A stretch of 64,000 nucleotides of DNA, taken from the NCBI GenBank assembly GCA_900660155.1, contig CABFPE010000053.1, positions 1,354,803 to 1,418,802 on the forward strand, read 5' to 3'. Positions 1 to 10,859 of the stretch are shown here, in pieces; positions within the stretch are counted from its first letter, which is position 1; every line of letters begins with the position of its first letter. The stretch comes from Hofstenia miamia. Its lineage: Eukaryota > Xenacoelomorpha > Acoela > Hofsteniidae. Under the pieces are notes generated by a model. It saw only the letters and a program-made list of their open reading frames with translations. It had not been told where the DNA came from and did no database searches. The translations under genes were made by a program, and so were the position numbers.

Positions 1-172
1 TCATCATGCCAATTCGCCTTCTGTGCAGAAATCACTTCCATAGTTTATGAGCACTTAATTAATAACATGCAACAATGAATCATGGCTGTCATTAATCTTT
101 CTAATGTAACCTTAAATGATAATTGCATAGATTGTCTGTAACATTTAATATATTAATATCTCATTTTCTTAG

Positions 173-368
173 ATATTCATCCATTCATGAGCTCATCATA
201 TCGTCGAATTTACGGTGTGGCTGGTCTAAAGGAATTGCCTTCTATTGATCAAAATTACGTCAACCTAACTCTAGTTTGTACTGCATTCTTGTTGGCCTTT
301 GTTCTTTATAAAATATTTTCTTTTTCTAGTGCTTTGCTGTTGTCATCGTTTTTGTATCTTTTCTATAG
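173..368 (+). CDS. Penultimate exon of a small multi-pass membrane protein (5' part outside window)
   Basis: This exon runs from an acceptor after a pyrimidine-rich stretch (ending TTTTCTTAG at 172) to the donor GTATGT at 369. It enters with two bases of a split codon and reads about 64 residues without a stop. It begins IHPFMSSSYRRIYGVAG, is then polar (KELPSIDQNY), and carries a strongly hydrophobic stretch that could be one or two membrane segments (VNLTLVCTAFLLAFVLYKIF, then a second hydrophobic run). It ends in phase 2 and joins exactly to the exon at 4120 to make a serine codon. I treat the ATG at 187 as internal, because the frame stays open back to the acceptor. I do not recognise the family. 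The layout (membrane segments, then a short coiled-coil tail) recalls small ER or mitochondrial membrane proteins such as BRI3BP/TMEM109, but that is a resemblance of layout only. Confidence 0.6.
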
Positions 369-733
369 GTATGTCTTGATTTACATATTTCTACTAGAAA
401 AAACATTTTGATTTCGTATTTTATTATAGCTTAATATCACGTCGTACAGAAATTATATCGAAAGGAAAATATATCAAAAAGGAAATCTAATCGAACCGAA
501 ATCACCTCGAATAAGAAAATACTTAGAATGGAAGATACACCGAAAATGAAATTTTACCCCAAAAGCAAGATTGTGATTCAATACAAAAGAAATTCGGCAA
601 TTCTTCAGGAAATACAGAGGGTCCTTATTGCGTTTGAAATGTATCATCACACAATGAGCTTCAGAAAATATCATGGATATGAAATATGATTTTTTGATTG
701 CTATTTATTATATAATACATTTCATTTAAAATA

Positions 734-1400
734 ATGGATTTCATTTTTCGCTTTCTTGAATGTATTTCACTATCAATTGGTGATCGTGTTTTCATTATCT
801 TTCCTATGGCAAAGTTTAATGACTCAATTTATCACGTGCAACATCATTCGAAGAGTCGAGATCCATATACTCATATAACTTTTCCAATTATATATCAAAG
901 ATTCAAAGACACAGGTAGACACTTACTGGTAGAAACCCACAATCAATTGAATCGTTCGATAGAGTAGTCGATTACTACAATTATCATCCATGAACTTCAA
1001 TCCGAAAAGCATTAAGAAAATTTTTGTAATCCCTTACTGAAAACTAAAGTAATACTTTCAAGAACTATGCTCAACAGGATGGCACACCTCCTCATTGGGG
1101 TCTCAATGTTCGCTAATTACTTAATCCTAATATTTGGTGGAGATGAGATGGTCCAATTGTGTGGCGTTTAACAAGTCCAGATTTGACTCCTCTGCAATAT
1201 TTTTTCTGGGTGTAATCTCGGAAAATTGGTTTACAGCAGCACCCCTGTGTTGAGTTTAGACAATTTTAAATGAAAATTCACAAATGTTGAAGAAATCCAG
1301 AATGCTCAATATTTTGCGTAATCAATCATGTCACCTGAGAAGAGATATATTTGTATGGAACAACCAGGGTGGTATTTGGCGCATACTCTTTAAAATTAAT
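734..1400 (+). mobile_element. Decayed mariner/DDE-type transposase gene
   Basis: Translation across several frames recovers parts of an arthropod mariner-like transposase in the right order. The N-terminal helix-turn-helix region includes IIYQRFKDTGRHLL (about 880-945), compare the usual 'RRWYKQFKETG'. Next comes QDGTPPHWGLNVR near 1076, the region of the second catalytic aspartate ('QDGAPPH'). Then SPDLTPLQYFFWV near 1175-1215 matches the family signature 'RSPDLTPLDFFLWG'. Finally RRDIFVWNNQGGIWR near 1338-1382 matches the C-terminal 'R...CI...GGH'. Several frameshifts and stops separate these parts, so the copy is dead. Terminal inverted repeats were not located. It lies in an intron of the membrane protein gene, in the same orientation as that gene. 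Confidence 0.7.
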
Positions 1401-2479
1401 ACCAATGATTTTAGCTTTCAAAATTGTATTTACTTTGTGCAAATTTTTTTTTTGTTTTTTTATTAACAATTAAAATGCTACAGGGAATTCCTGGACACTT
1501 TCTATAATAAAATGAAAATATAATAAATTTGATGCAAACAATTGAACTTCCAAAGTACAAAATACTAAAGTATAGGAATATAGAAACATTGTATTCAAAA
1601 TTTAAGCAATGATTTCTTCTTCTATTCAAAAATTCGTTAACTGTTCATCATTTCACAATTTCAATTATATGTTTTGAAAATCTTTAGGTTTTAGTGCTCT
1701 TAAGAATTTTTAATTTTTTGCGTTGAATGCATTGAATATTTGCTATACATACTCTATTAGGGTAAATTGTAATTTCCATTTGAAGTAATTTCCTATTCTA
1801 TATATTTCTCTTCTATGTAATTTCAATAGACAAATATCACTATGCTCCAGTAGGTTTATTGCTTAGCGAACGACAATGTGTTCTGAACACGAACAAATCT
1901 CATGAAAAAATTGGGGTTGTGTTAAAAATTCAATTTTATTCGATATTACAGGATTATTCAATCGAATTCCATAACAAAATTAATCAATGTTATTTTATAT
2001 CGTTTTAATTTTTTTAGTTAAAATCAATGCTATCGTTTGCTTAAAAGGATCATTTAAAATAAAATCAGCACAGAAAACCTACGAATGCCTTTGTTGATCT
2101 ATTGAATTGTAGAATATTTACTTGAGTTGTGCCAATCTCGTCAAACTTTTCAGACATAATTGTTTTTTCACAGTGAATATTGCTGATCTTTTCACCACAA
2201 TTGTAGCGCATGTCTGTCATAACCTTTAAATATCATATTCCACGTTTTTTATTATATCATTTTTTGCTTCAACCACGTGTTAATTAACGGATTAACAATT
2301 TATGCAATTAAAGTTCCATCAGCATTATTGTAAAAAATGTCCATCATGATTGTATAACATAACAACATTTTTACTTGACATTTAGCTATTGCAGGTTTTG
2401 TAGTCCACGTATTAACATGATCTAAAGTTTTAAAACGTGCTTGATTCTATTTTAGATTATCATTCATTAATCTAGCGTC

Positions 2480-3690
2480 AAGGTGTAATAGAAGCTGTAC
2501 AAGCACGATTGAAAACGAGGGAAGTGTGCGATGTTTCTTGGGCCGATGAATCTAGAAAGTATCCGCACCATCTGAGCGAGTGGAGCGGGAGTTAGAGAAC
2601 TTTATGAAATCAAAAGTCAAGGTCCAATTTGCGAGTGAGCAAATGATTAAACAGGAGATCACAGGCATGAAGTAGAGTGACAGCGGGAGAGTGGAGAATT
2701 TGAGAAGAGCGTCTTTGTATGGCAAGGGAGAGATCCATTTGAGAGCACGCTTCTGAAACCGTTCCATGGAGTGGAACAAGGCACAAGAAAGCCACCGACA
2801 ATGAGAAGCTTAAAGAATTGCGCGCGGAATGAACTTGAATAGAGTTTCACAGCAGAGGGAAAATTAAAGGGAACATTGCGGAAGAGGGCAAAGAGCAAGG
2901 AATTAGCTTTGCGGAGACACAAGAACGCATGTTCTGACCATTTTAAATTTGAAGCAACTTGAACTCCAAGATGAGTATAATGATGAGAGATGTTCACAGG
3001 GGAGGGGGGCAGATCAGAAGAGGGAGCTACCGAAAAGGAAATACCACATGTCTTGGTTGGGCTAAAATCAAAATGGTTACCGGAATACCAAGTAGACAAA
3101 GGCTCAAGCTCAGAGATAATATTTGAGGCAAAAGAGCTACTGCAGTTGAAAATCGCAGTGTCATCGACATACAGCAGACATGATGAGTTGAGACAGATTG
3201 AGGGAGGTCGTTAATAGCAACGAGGAAGCAGAGAACAGCAAACAAAACATTGAGGAGCACACTAGAGACAAGAGCAGGGGAAGAAATAGACGAGTTGATT
3301 TTGACACACTGACGACGATTAGACAGGTAGGTATGACTGGAAAAGTTCGAACACCACCATGACGCACATTAGGGCGATCCATACGCGCGAGATCTTTAAG
3401 TGCGGAGTAAGGAAAAACAACACTGTAAGCAACAGAAGGATCAAACCAGCTTTCAGTAATGAAAATGAAGTCAACAGGAGACTGCAAGAAGTTGTAATAA
3501 CTGAGACGACGGTTTAATGAGACAAGACTGTGAGAATTGGCGAGCAAAAAAGAGAAACCAGAGTTGCGATGAGGAGTAAGTTTCAATCTAGAAGGTTTAG
3601 ATAGTCAGTCATGATGAGAAGCATCACGACGGAGGGGACGAAGCCCAAATGATTTGCGCTCAGAATCAGAGAGGCGATAGTATCGGATCA
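2480..3690 (-). mobile_element. Internally deleted non-LTR retrotransposon (LINE, jockey/CR1-like)
   Basis: Read on the - strand from about 3690 downwards, the element starts with an endonuclease N-terminus (LLANSHSLVSLNRRLSYYNF, then SPVDFIFITESWFDPSVA and a GGV motif). At about 3335 it jumps directly into the reverse transcriptase palm: YLSNRRQCVKINSSISS, then a degraded PQGS-equivalent, AINDLPQSV, and the catalytic YVDD in LLYVDDTAIFNCSSSF (about 3125-3180). After that come the thumb (HYTHLGVQVASNLKWSEHAF), a run to about 2660, and a tail with SRSTRSDG (about 2575). The end of the endonuclease and the first half of the reverse transcriptase are missing. At least two frame changes and a stop show the copy is inactive. 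Its 3' end is near 2480 and no poly(A) tail is obvious. It is antisense to the host gene whose intron holds it. Confidence 0.85.
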
Positions 3691-4119
3691 AAATTCCATC
3701 TCTGTGAGATAAATTATTTACGAGACATTTACCAACATCTTCATTTCCAACTGCTTGCTTTTATTGGATTCCATGAACAGTTATTAATAAACTTTATTAA
3801 GTAGTTACATATTAGTAATCTGGTTTTTTTTAAGTGACAAAATGAAATTTCCAATTTCATATGATTGGCAACAAAAGTTTCACATGTGAATATGTGAATG
3901 AGATAAAAAGTTTTTAATCACCAAGACGAAAATAGATTGAGTGATAATCTTTTTGTACAATTTACATTGATTACTTAGATGAAGTGAAAATCCAATTGGA
4001 AAAAATACACGAAACAATATCCTGAGAAAGCTTATTATCTTAATCCTATTTGTCTGAAGATTGGTGTATTCTTAATTCAAAAAAACTAATGTATTTAATA
4101 AAACTAATATATTGTTTAG

Positions 4120-4399
4120 TGTGAATGGCTCCTATTGGTGTGCAAATACTCTCATGGTAGTTTCGGCGGTAGTTTCTTACCTTGTTAATGCCATCCATAA
4201 GAATACAACTGCCTTTGCAATGATCATTATTCTCGTCATCTTCTTAACATACATTTGGAATTTATCAAAGAACTCAGGTGAACGGCTTTATTCACAGAAT
4301 GTCTCAGCAATTGAAGATCGCTTGAATGCATTGGAACATAAAACAAATAGAATCATTAATAAACTAGATTCCATTATCAGTGTTATCGATTCCAGATAA
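4120..4399 (+). CDS. Last coding exon of the same membrane protein, with stop codon
   Basis: The acceptor TTGTTTAG ends at 4119 and the exon reads 93 codons to TAA at 4397-4399. With the previous exon the frame is continuous. It encodes two hydrophobic segments (around ANTLMVVSAVVSYLVNAI and FAMIIILVIFLTYIW) separated by a short polar loop. A hydrophilic tail of about 40 residues follows, with a heptad-like pattern (SAIEDRLNALEHKTNRIINK) that probably forms a short coiled coil. Together the two exons give about 158 residues of the C-terminal half with three or four membrane segments. The protein ends in the polar tail with no retention or targeting motif that I recognise. An AATAAA at 4508 supports this as the 3' end of the gene. 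The function is unknown. Confidence 0.65.
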
Positions 4400-4507
4400 T
4401 TAACTTCACATCTCAATGCCTATTACACTTGAATTTTGGAATTTATTTTATACACATTAATGTTTTATTTCTTTAAATACAATGATTGTTAAATGATTTA
4501 ATTTTAT

Positions 4508-4513
4508 AATAAA
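4508..4513 (+). promoter_or_regulatory. Polyadenylation signal AATAAA of the left-edge gene
   Basis: A canonical AATAAA lies 109 bases after the TAA at 4397-4399, in very AT-rich sequence. It is the first full AATAAA after the stop, so a 3' UTR of about 130-150 bases is likely. In DNA this AT-rich the hexamer also occurs by chance. Confidence 0.45.
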
Positions 4514-5540
4514 TTGCAATGTCCAACTCTAACATGATTTTTTTCAAGAAAGTTTAAATAATTCCAGTTTAAAATTACATGGAAAGAACGTATCTGACAT
4601 TCTTTTTATTTCCAACGTGGAATTTTACCTCAAATTTACGTTTTGTAACAACTACTTGTCCTATTTTATATGATGCCACAAAGTACTATGTACTTTGTTT
4701 TGTTTTGTTTAATACAATGTATAGGGCACGGTCATCTTTAATACAAGGCCAGGAAGAAGAAAAACATAAAACCAGAGTAGGTTAATATTTTCGAAATGCT
4801 TTTGTAACAAAAATAAAATGTTCATTATTGCAGTTTATGCTAATCAAAATAATTGTAATTCTGTGAAACCACCTGTAAACTTTATTTGGAATGGAAAAAT
4901 CTGTAATATTGGTGGTATTCTGAAAAGCCTCCATCATTCTGTTATCTATTTGTTTTTTTTAGAATTAGGACTAGTACGACTACAAGGGACAGTCATTAAA
5001 ATACGAAGGATATGCTGGGTGCAGCAAAAACACGTAGCGTGGACGTTTGAGGTTTTCCTTTTAATGAATGTCTAGTACATGTCGAAATATATAGAAAATC
5101 ATCCCTTTTAACGGTTAGTTTGACATTTTTAACGTTATGTGCCATTGAGGTATGATATACCCTAACCAAACAAACTGTCAATAAAGTAAATTGTTCACAA
5201 ATAAAAATTGGTAACATAAATGTTTCCTTGAAACAATGTGACATACACGTAATATATACCTTGCCTTGAAGCAGCTTTAAATTTGGTTTGAACTGATCTT
5301 TCTAGAACATGTTGATTTGCATTTGGCTTAGTGTAATTTATTGCCTCTCGGGAAGAGTGACTTAGGTTTGAGTTAATCCTGTCTAATATTTGCTTGTGGA
5401 CCATTTGATAACCTGATAGCCAGTAATTTTTAGAACATTTTGCCATTGGCACATTAGTATACTAATTGTCTTCCTGTTATAATATATGCCGTCATGACAT
5501 ACAATGAAGATCAAATAGTCTACAGATTTGCGAGTCCAAA

Positions 5541-5573
<33 letters not shown>
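5541..5573. repeat. (TA)n microsatellite
   Basis: About 33 bases of near-perfect TA repeat, in sequence with no gene. Confidence 0.9.
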
Positions 5574-6766
5574 ACAAGTTTTATTGCCCAATTTTAGTTG
5601 GCCAAACGAACTACTTTGTCTAAATACACGAACGATTTTCTTCGGCGAAGGAACATTGGCGACAAAAGTTATTCGTGTAGCATGGGTTTTAGGTACAGTT
5701 AGAATGTATTCTATCAACATCATTAAAAGAAGCATGTGTAGGGAGTCTATTTAATTTTTCATTTCTTGTGAAATTTAACAAATTTTCTATCTCTTGGAAT
5801 AATTAAATTTCCTCTTCGTTTTTGAACTCTCCCTTTAGTTCATTAAATCTCCTTTTCCGACGTTTTAAGCGACATCTAAGAGTAGATCTTTTAATATAAA
5901 AATTATAAATGGCTGTTCTTTGTAGCAAAAATCTAATTCCTTTTACTGAGATTGCCAAGTCAAGTAAAATAAAATCTTCAGAAATAATATTTCAGAGTTT
6001 GATATTTTAACAGTTAAAGAATAACTAAAATTTTCAGTTTGCAGACGGGACTCTGTTCCACTTTTAAACGACTGGATAAAAGTTTTTATTTTTAGCGACC
6101 TCCAGCGTTGGTATATTTAAAACAAAGTGTGTTTTAAATGCTGTTTTTGCAATATTTTTTTAATTGTGTTTTATCAAATTCATATATATAAGTTTTGAAA
6201 ATATTTTTTCGTACATTCCTAGTTTCATAACAGACTTTCTACAGAAAAAATAGCAAAACTTGCATTTAGTTTACATGTATGAAACGAAAAATGGATACTG
6301 ATCAGTTTATCATAATTCAATGTTTGTTTTCAATTAAATTTTAGTACCTTGAAATGGTTCTATCTATAAGAGCAAAAAAGAATGTTTTAAACGTTTAAAA
6401 CGCTTTTTGGTAAAAAAAAAACATTTTTTCCCAACCCGAGCACATCACCTGCAAGTGTTCTCTGTTTAGTTGTCTTTTTGTGTTTCGTTGCAATCTTCGT
6501 TCTTTCTAAGTTTTTTTGTTTAGCCTAAACACATTGATTCTCTTCCACAAGACTCTCACTGAATAATCAAATCTCTGTCTGCTAAATATTGATTTCGATT
6601 GCATGATTTTTCATTCGTCATATTCTGCTTTAACTTTCTTTGAAATAATTCCTTTTTGTTGTGGCGATTGAATTTTTATAGCTTATTCTTTAGACTTTTA
6701 TTTTACAAAAATTGTAAGATTTTGAATTTTGTGAGAATCCACAAATGACAATTATAATATATACAG

Positions 6767-6769
<3 letters not shown>

Positions 6770-6800
<31 letters not shown>
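6770..6800. repeat. (TA)n microsatellite
   Basis: About 31 bases of uninterrupted AT repeat, about 60 bases upstream of the fold-back element that starts at 6858. Confidence 0.9.
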
Positions 6801-6802
<2 letters not shown>

Positions 6803-6857
6803 GTGTGCATGTATATTTTAGACGGACTTTTGTACTGTGCCCAATATTTATATTTTA

Positions 6858-7218
6858 GTAAAAACATTAGACTAAAAGATAATATATTTCGCTCAACTTG
6901 AACATCGTCAATTTACAAAATTTTCCCTCTAAATATGCATTATTTACTTAAAAGAAAACAAAACTAAGTCAACAATATCAGAATACCTAAGAAAATGTGG
7001 ATTAGATCAACCATCCTCAGAAATTTAAAAGTAATCGAAAGTATATACATAAGTCCATGCAACCGAAGATGACTACATATATCAGCACAAATTACCTCTA
7101 ATCAACTTTTAATTGCATAATATCTTTTAATATGAATAATGCATATTTAGCGAGAAAATTTTGTAAATTGACGATGCTCAAGTTGAGCGGAATATATCTT
7201 TCAGTCAAATGTTTTTAC
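6858..7218. mobile_element. 361-bp fold-back MITE with ~90-bp inverted repeats and TA target duplication
   Basis: The left end starts GTAAAAACATTAGACT and the right end, read in reverse complement, starts GTAAAAACATTTGACT. The match continues for roughly 90 bases with few differences, including CGCTCAACTTGA, CATCGTCAATTTACAAAATT and CTAAATATGCATTATT. A TA dinucleotide sits immediately outside both ends (6856-6857 and 7219-7220), the target-site duplication expected of Tc1/mariner-type elements. The unique centre is about 170 bases and has no coding capacity. RNA or single-stranded DNA from it would form a long hairpin. Confidence 0.85.
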
Positions 7219-7875
7219 TACAATTATTAGAGATCCTTAACAACAATAATATTTATATTGTTAAATTTTGTACAAAGTATAGTTTCTTCTTCATTAACTA
7301 TATTGAAAGGTCTCTATTGCGTCTATGCTTTTCAGAAATATTGTACCAAGAATAGGACACATTGACTTTATCTAATTAAATGTAATGTTGTGTGAGCGTT
7401 AATGAAATAAATCCATTCTTTGAAAAACCTGAATTTTATTTAAGTGCAGGTAGAGGAATTACTCTTAAATAACAAAGTTCTTCCCTCGCATTTGAAAAGA
7501 TCAACTCCCAAGCAAATAAAATTTTCTTTCAAGATCTTTCAACAAAGCAACAAATTAAAAATCCTGATGTAAACATTAGTGATTTGAGTTTTGTCAATGA
7601 TTTTAAAAATATAAAGTGGAGGATTTTTAAAATTCAATTAAGCTAATTTAGCATGACAAATAAAATACAAAAAAAAATAAAATAAATGAATAAATGACTA
7701 AATTCTTCTTCGAAATATCCACCAAAAAGGTATATCTCAAACGAGATAACAGTCACACTAACAGATTTGATTAAGCTGCTCAATCTGCACAATACATTTA
7801 TATTTGTTGGACGTACGATACTAATGATGTAACCATGATACCTTAATCGAATGTAGCTCATATGAAGAAATAAGC

Positions 7876-8300
7876 TCATTTATATTTGAGATGAGTGGAG
7901 TTCAAGAATTCAATTAGAGCAGACACAACTGTTTTGTCAACAAGGAGTACATTAACACTCTGAAAAGGAATGCCACAGGATCTACACATTGAAACAAGTT
8001 TCTTTCTTTGAAGGTTATAAATAGGGCAGCGAAAAATGACGTGTGTAGCTGCTTCCAATTCTATACAGTGAGAAGAACAGAAGCCTGGCCCACCATCGAT
8101 ATGTTTGATGAATGCAGGCATTTGTCCGTGACCGTTTAAAACTTGGGTTAAGGTATTGAAAGCATTAAGAGGCAGATTTTGGAGATAATCAAAATTCTAC
8201 AGAAATATGCTTTCAATAAAAACTTTCTTCTTGACACTTATAACTAATGCGTTGCGTTCAGAGTTCGAAAGAGGATTGTGATCTGTAAAATTGATTGGTA
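7876..8300 (-). mobile_element. LINE 3' fragment: C-terminal zinc-finger region of a reverse transcriptase
   Basis: The - strand reads NPLSNSERNALVISVKKK, a stop, then FDYLQNLPLNAFNTLTQVLN, GHGQMPAFIKHIDGGPGF, and CSSHCIELEAATHVIFRCP. This matches the C-terminal region of jockey/R1/I-type LINE polyproteins, where 'LTQ(V/L)LTGHG..' precedes a CCHC-type finger 'C..C....E...H.(L/I)..CP.(Y/W)...R'. The last open run (ending STHLKYK at 7876) is 81 codons. Only the 3' end of the element is present, as expected of a 5'-truncated insertion. One in-frame stop at about 8190 shows it is dead. It differs in sequence from the LINE at 2.5-3.7 kb, so it probably represents another family. Confidence 0.75.
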
Positions 8301-9144
8301 ATGAGTACAGATTACACCTGAATGCTGTATCATGAGATCGTCAATGATTGGAGTTAGCATAGCGAGTGAGATGATTTCAGCAAAAAGTTGTTTTCTGAAG
8401 AATGATAGTACAGGTTGCATAATGGAATTTCCACTGTTGTGTCATTCAATTTTCTAAAAAATGACCTACAATATGCAATCTTTGAGAAATTTATATGACA
8501 AGATTAACTTAACGTATAAGTACATAAACTTATGGAAACGATTTAAAGGGCGTGTCCTTTCTACCAAAGATGAGGTAGTCTGTTTGTAAATTCTATTTAA
8601 CTAGTTAGAAACACTTAAAGCAGCTAAGTAAACAAAAGAATTGATAAATTCTCCAAATAAGTCAAATTGTTACATAATTTGAAAGAAAAAAACTATATAG
8701 ACATAATCCTAAATATAAACTAGCTGGTGGTGTTTACCCACTTCTTAATAGAAAATTTTTAGAATACATTATTTCTACAAAAAATCTTTCAAATTCTTCA
8801 AGAGGGCTCATTTGCACAATCTTCATGAATATTCTGAGTCATATTTTAACAGTGCACAAAATAAAGATTTCAAATACGATAGACATTAAAAAATATTTCT
8901 AAGAAAAGGAAATGAAGTTAAAGTAGTTTTTTATATAATTGAAGCGTAAGAAATGTTATGTTATCTACTGGAAAAGTTCAGATAAATCTTGAGTTGAATT
9001 AACAAAAAATATGATATTTAATGGAAGGAATGCGTCGTCACTTGCAATTGAAAACTAGTTATTATCCAATTACAACTCGTTGTTCTGTGATTTGTATTCA
9101 ATACCAATGGTAAAATTTTGTAAATGAATAGCTTGGGAAGGATA

Positions 9145-9276
9145 CGGTTAGACTACGTGATGGCCACATGTGATAGTATCACACACCTATGGTTAGACTA
9201 TGCGATTATAATTGCCACTTACTTACAGGTGATGCGATTTTGTAATTACTCTTGAACCAATCACATAGTCTAACCG
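9145..9276. mobile_element. 132-bp MITE with TA target duplication
   Basis: The termini are inverted copies: the left end reads CGGTTAGACTACGTGATGG and the right end, reverse-complemented, reads CGGTTAGACTATGTGATTGG. TA flanks both ends. A third, direct, imperfect copy of the terminal motif (ATGGTTAGACTATGCGAT) lies inside at about 9190. There is no coding capacity. The element lies 28 bases upstream of the mariner-like element at 9305. Confidence 0.75.
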
Positions 9277-9304
9277 TAGCATAAACACTAATATTTGTGA
9301 AGTA

Positions 9305-9880
9305 CAGGGTGGTCCAAAAAAACAGAACCCATAAAAATGTTTATTATTACTACATAGGTCCATCAAATTTCCTCAAATTTTGAAGATTGTAACTTTAGTC
9401 TATGGATAGGTTTACAACAAAGTTTCAGCAATATTCTTCGGTTGATTTAGAATTGTTATGTTCTTTTCAAAATGTGCGTTAAATGGCGTCCTCGTCTTTG
9501 TAGGCAGTTTGTTGAGTGTAATGGTTTCTGTAAGACATCATTTGGTAAGCTGTACCCAAATAAGCATTATTTTTGCTGTTGACATATCGTGACAGCAAAA
9601 AGTGTGCGTCATCTGAGAATCAGACATGATCTAGAAAGTCTGGATTGTCCTCGATGTATCACAAAACCATTGACACATGTTTACTCGTTTTTTCCATGTT
9701 AACCTGTGTAAGTTTTTGCTTATCTGGATTTGGTAAGGATAAAAATTAAGATTTCTGTTAAGGTGCTCTAATTTTTCATGCATGGAATGTACTTCTATAT
9801 CCTGAAATATGCAAGAAAAATAAATCAAATTACATGTTTTATTCAAAATTTTGTGGGTACTGTTTTTTTGGGTCACCCTG
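9305..9880 (-). mobile_element. 576-bp internally deleted mariner-like transposon
   Basis: The element begins CAGGGTGGTCCAAAAAAACA and, in reverse complement, ends CAGGGTGACCCAAAAAAACA. TA duplications lie just outside both ends (9303-9304 and 9881-9882). On the - strand it keeps part of a transposase: LTWKKRVNMCQWF near 9680-9710 (compare 'R...C..F' before the first catalytic aspartate), then SDDAHFLLSRYVNSKNN near 9560-9610 ('FSDEAHF.L.GYVN.QN') and a YLGTAYQ equivalent of the following 'W..EN.' stretch. The rest of the transposase is gone. Frame breaks between these pieces mean it cannot be autonomous. It may be mobilisable by a full-length relative. Confidence 0.8.
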
Positions 9881-10859
9881 TATTTTAATAGAAAAAATGA
9901 ATAAAATAGCTTAAATATATTTTCAGTTATGCTATCAATGAAGAAGAACAAAAATTGAAGTGAAACTTTGCTCGATGGCTTTAATTTTCATTTCAGTTTG
10001 AGTTAGTAAAGAAAATATTTGTTTGATTCATGCAAATAGTAAAAATAGTGAATTTCTAAGAATTAATATAGAATTTGAAGAAAACTATGATGGTTTAATC
10101 AGGAGTGTTCAAATTGCTTCGGGGCTCCAAAAGAGAAGTCCAAGTACAGGGACTCTGAAAGCTACTTTTTTATGAATTACACTGCATGTACATTTGAGAA
10201 AAATTTTTGTATAGCAAACTAAACTTAAACTTTTTTATATCATTTTTTTGCACTTATTTCGAAAGTGCAATTTATTTGCTAATTAATTGGATATTTTTTC
10301 GTAAATTTAACATTTTCATTCTTTCAACAATTGATGACATTAGTCTACCTAATTTTTAATATTTTCAAATTTTGATACACGCCCACTTTATAATATTATT
10401 TCTTTGATATGATGAAAGGGGAATAAAATTAAATGATATTGAATTACTACTTAATATTTTTTAAGCAAACTATACCAAAATGAACATTTATTATCCCTAC
10501 ACGTCATTTTTTGATGAGGGTGAAAAAAAACTTTTCAAATAAGAACTGTCCACTTGACCTTCTCTTCCTTTCAATTAGAGAAAAGTTAATTTATGCCTTG
10601 TTGTCAATCATAACTCACTCACTGTAAGTGCAATTTAAGAAGTATTGATGGGGTGCATGAAGTTAATAAGCACTTATATAAAACGAGATTTTTGTTTGTG
10701 CATCTTTAAACTTTGATATTTTAATTCCTCTGAATTTTAATGGCTTTTTGTTCGTACAAGGGTGCTAGTGATGAATTTTGTTTTAAATCAGTGGGAAATC
10801 AAGAAGGTATTCAGTGATATAAAATCATAAACTTATTGCTGCCTATGATTCCTTCTTTG

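Larger units (their letters stand above)
369..4119 (+). other. Intron of the left-edge membrane protein gene
   Basis: The stretch is bounded by donor GTATGT and acceptor TTTAG and is 3.75 kb long. It contains a decayed mariner-type transposase (about 734-1400) and a LINE in reverse orientation (about 2480-3690). I see no other coding sequence in it. Confidence 0.55.
4514..6857. other. Intergenic AT-rich sequence with no gene recognised
   Basis: This is sequence downstream of the left-edge gene. Short open frames occur on both strands, but none shows splice-site support or a recognisable motif. It holds two (TA)n tracts (5541-5573 and 6770-6800). Nothing else stands out. Confidence 0.5.
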
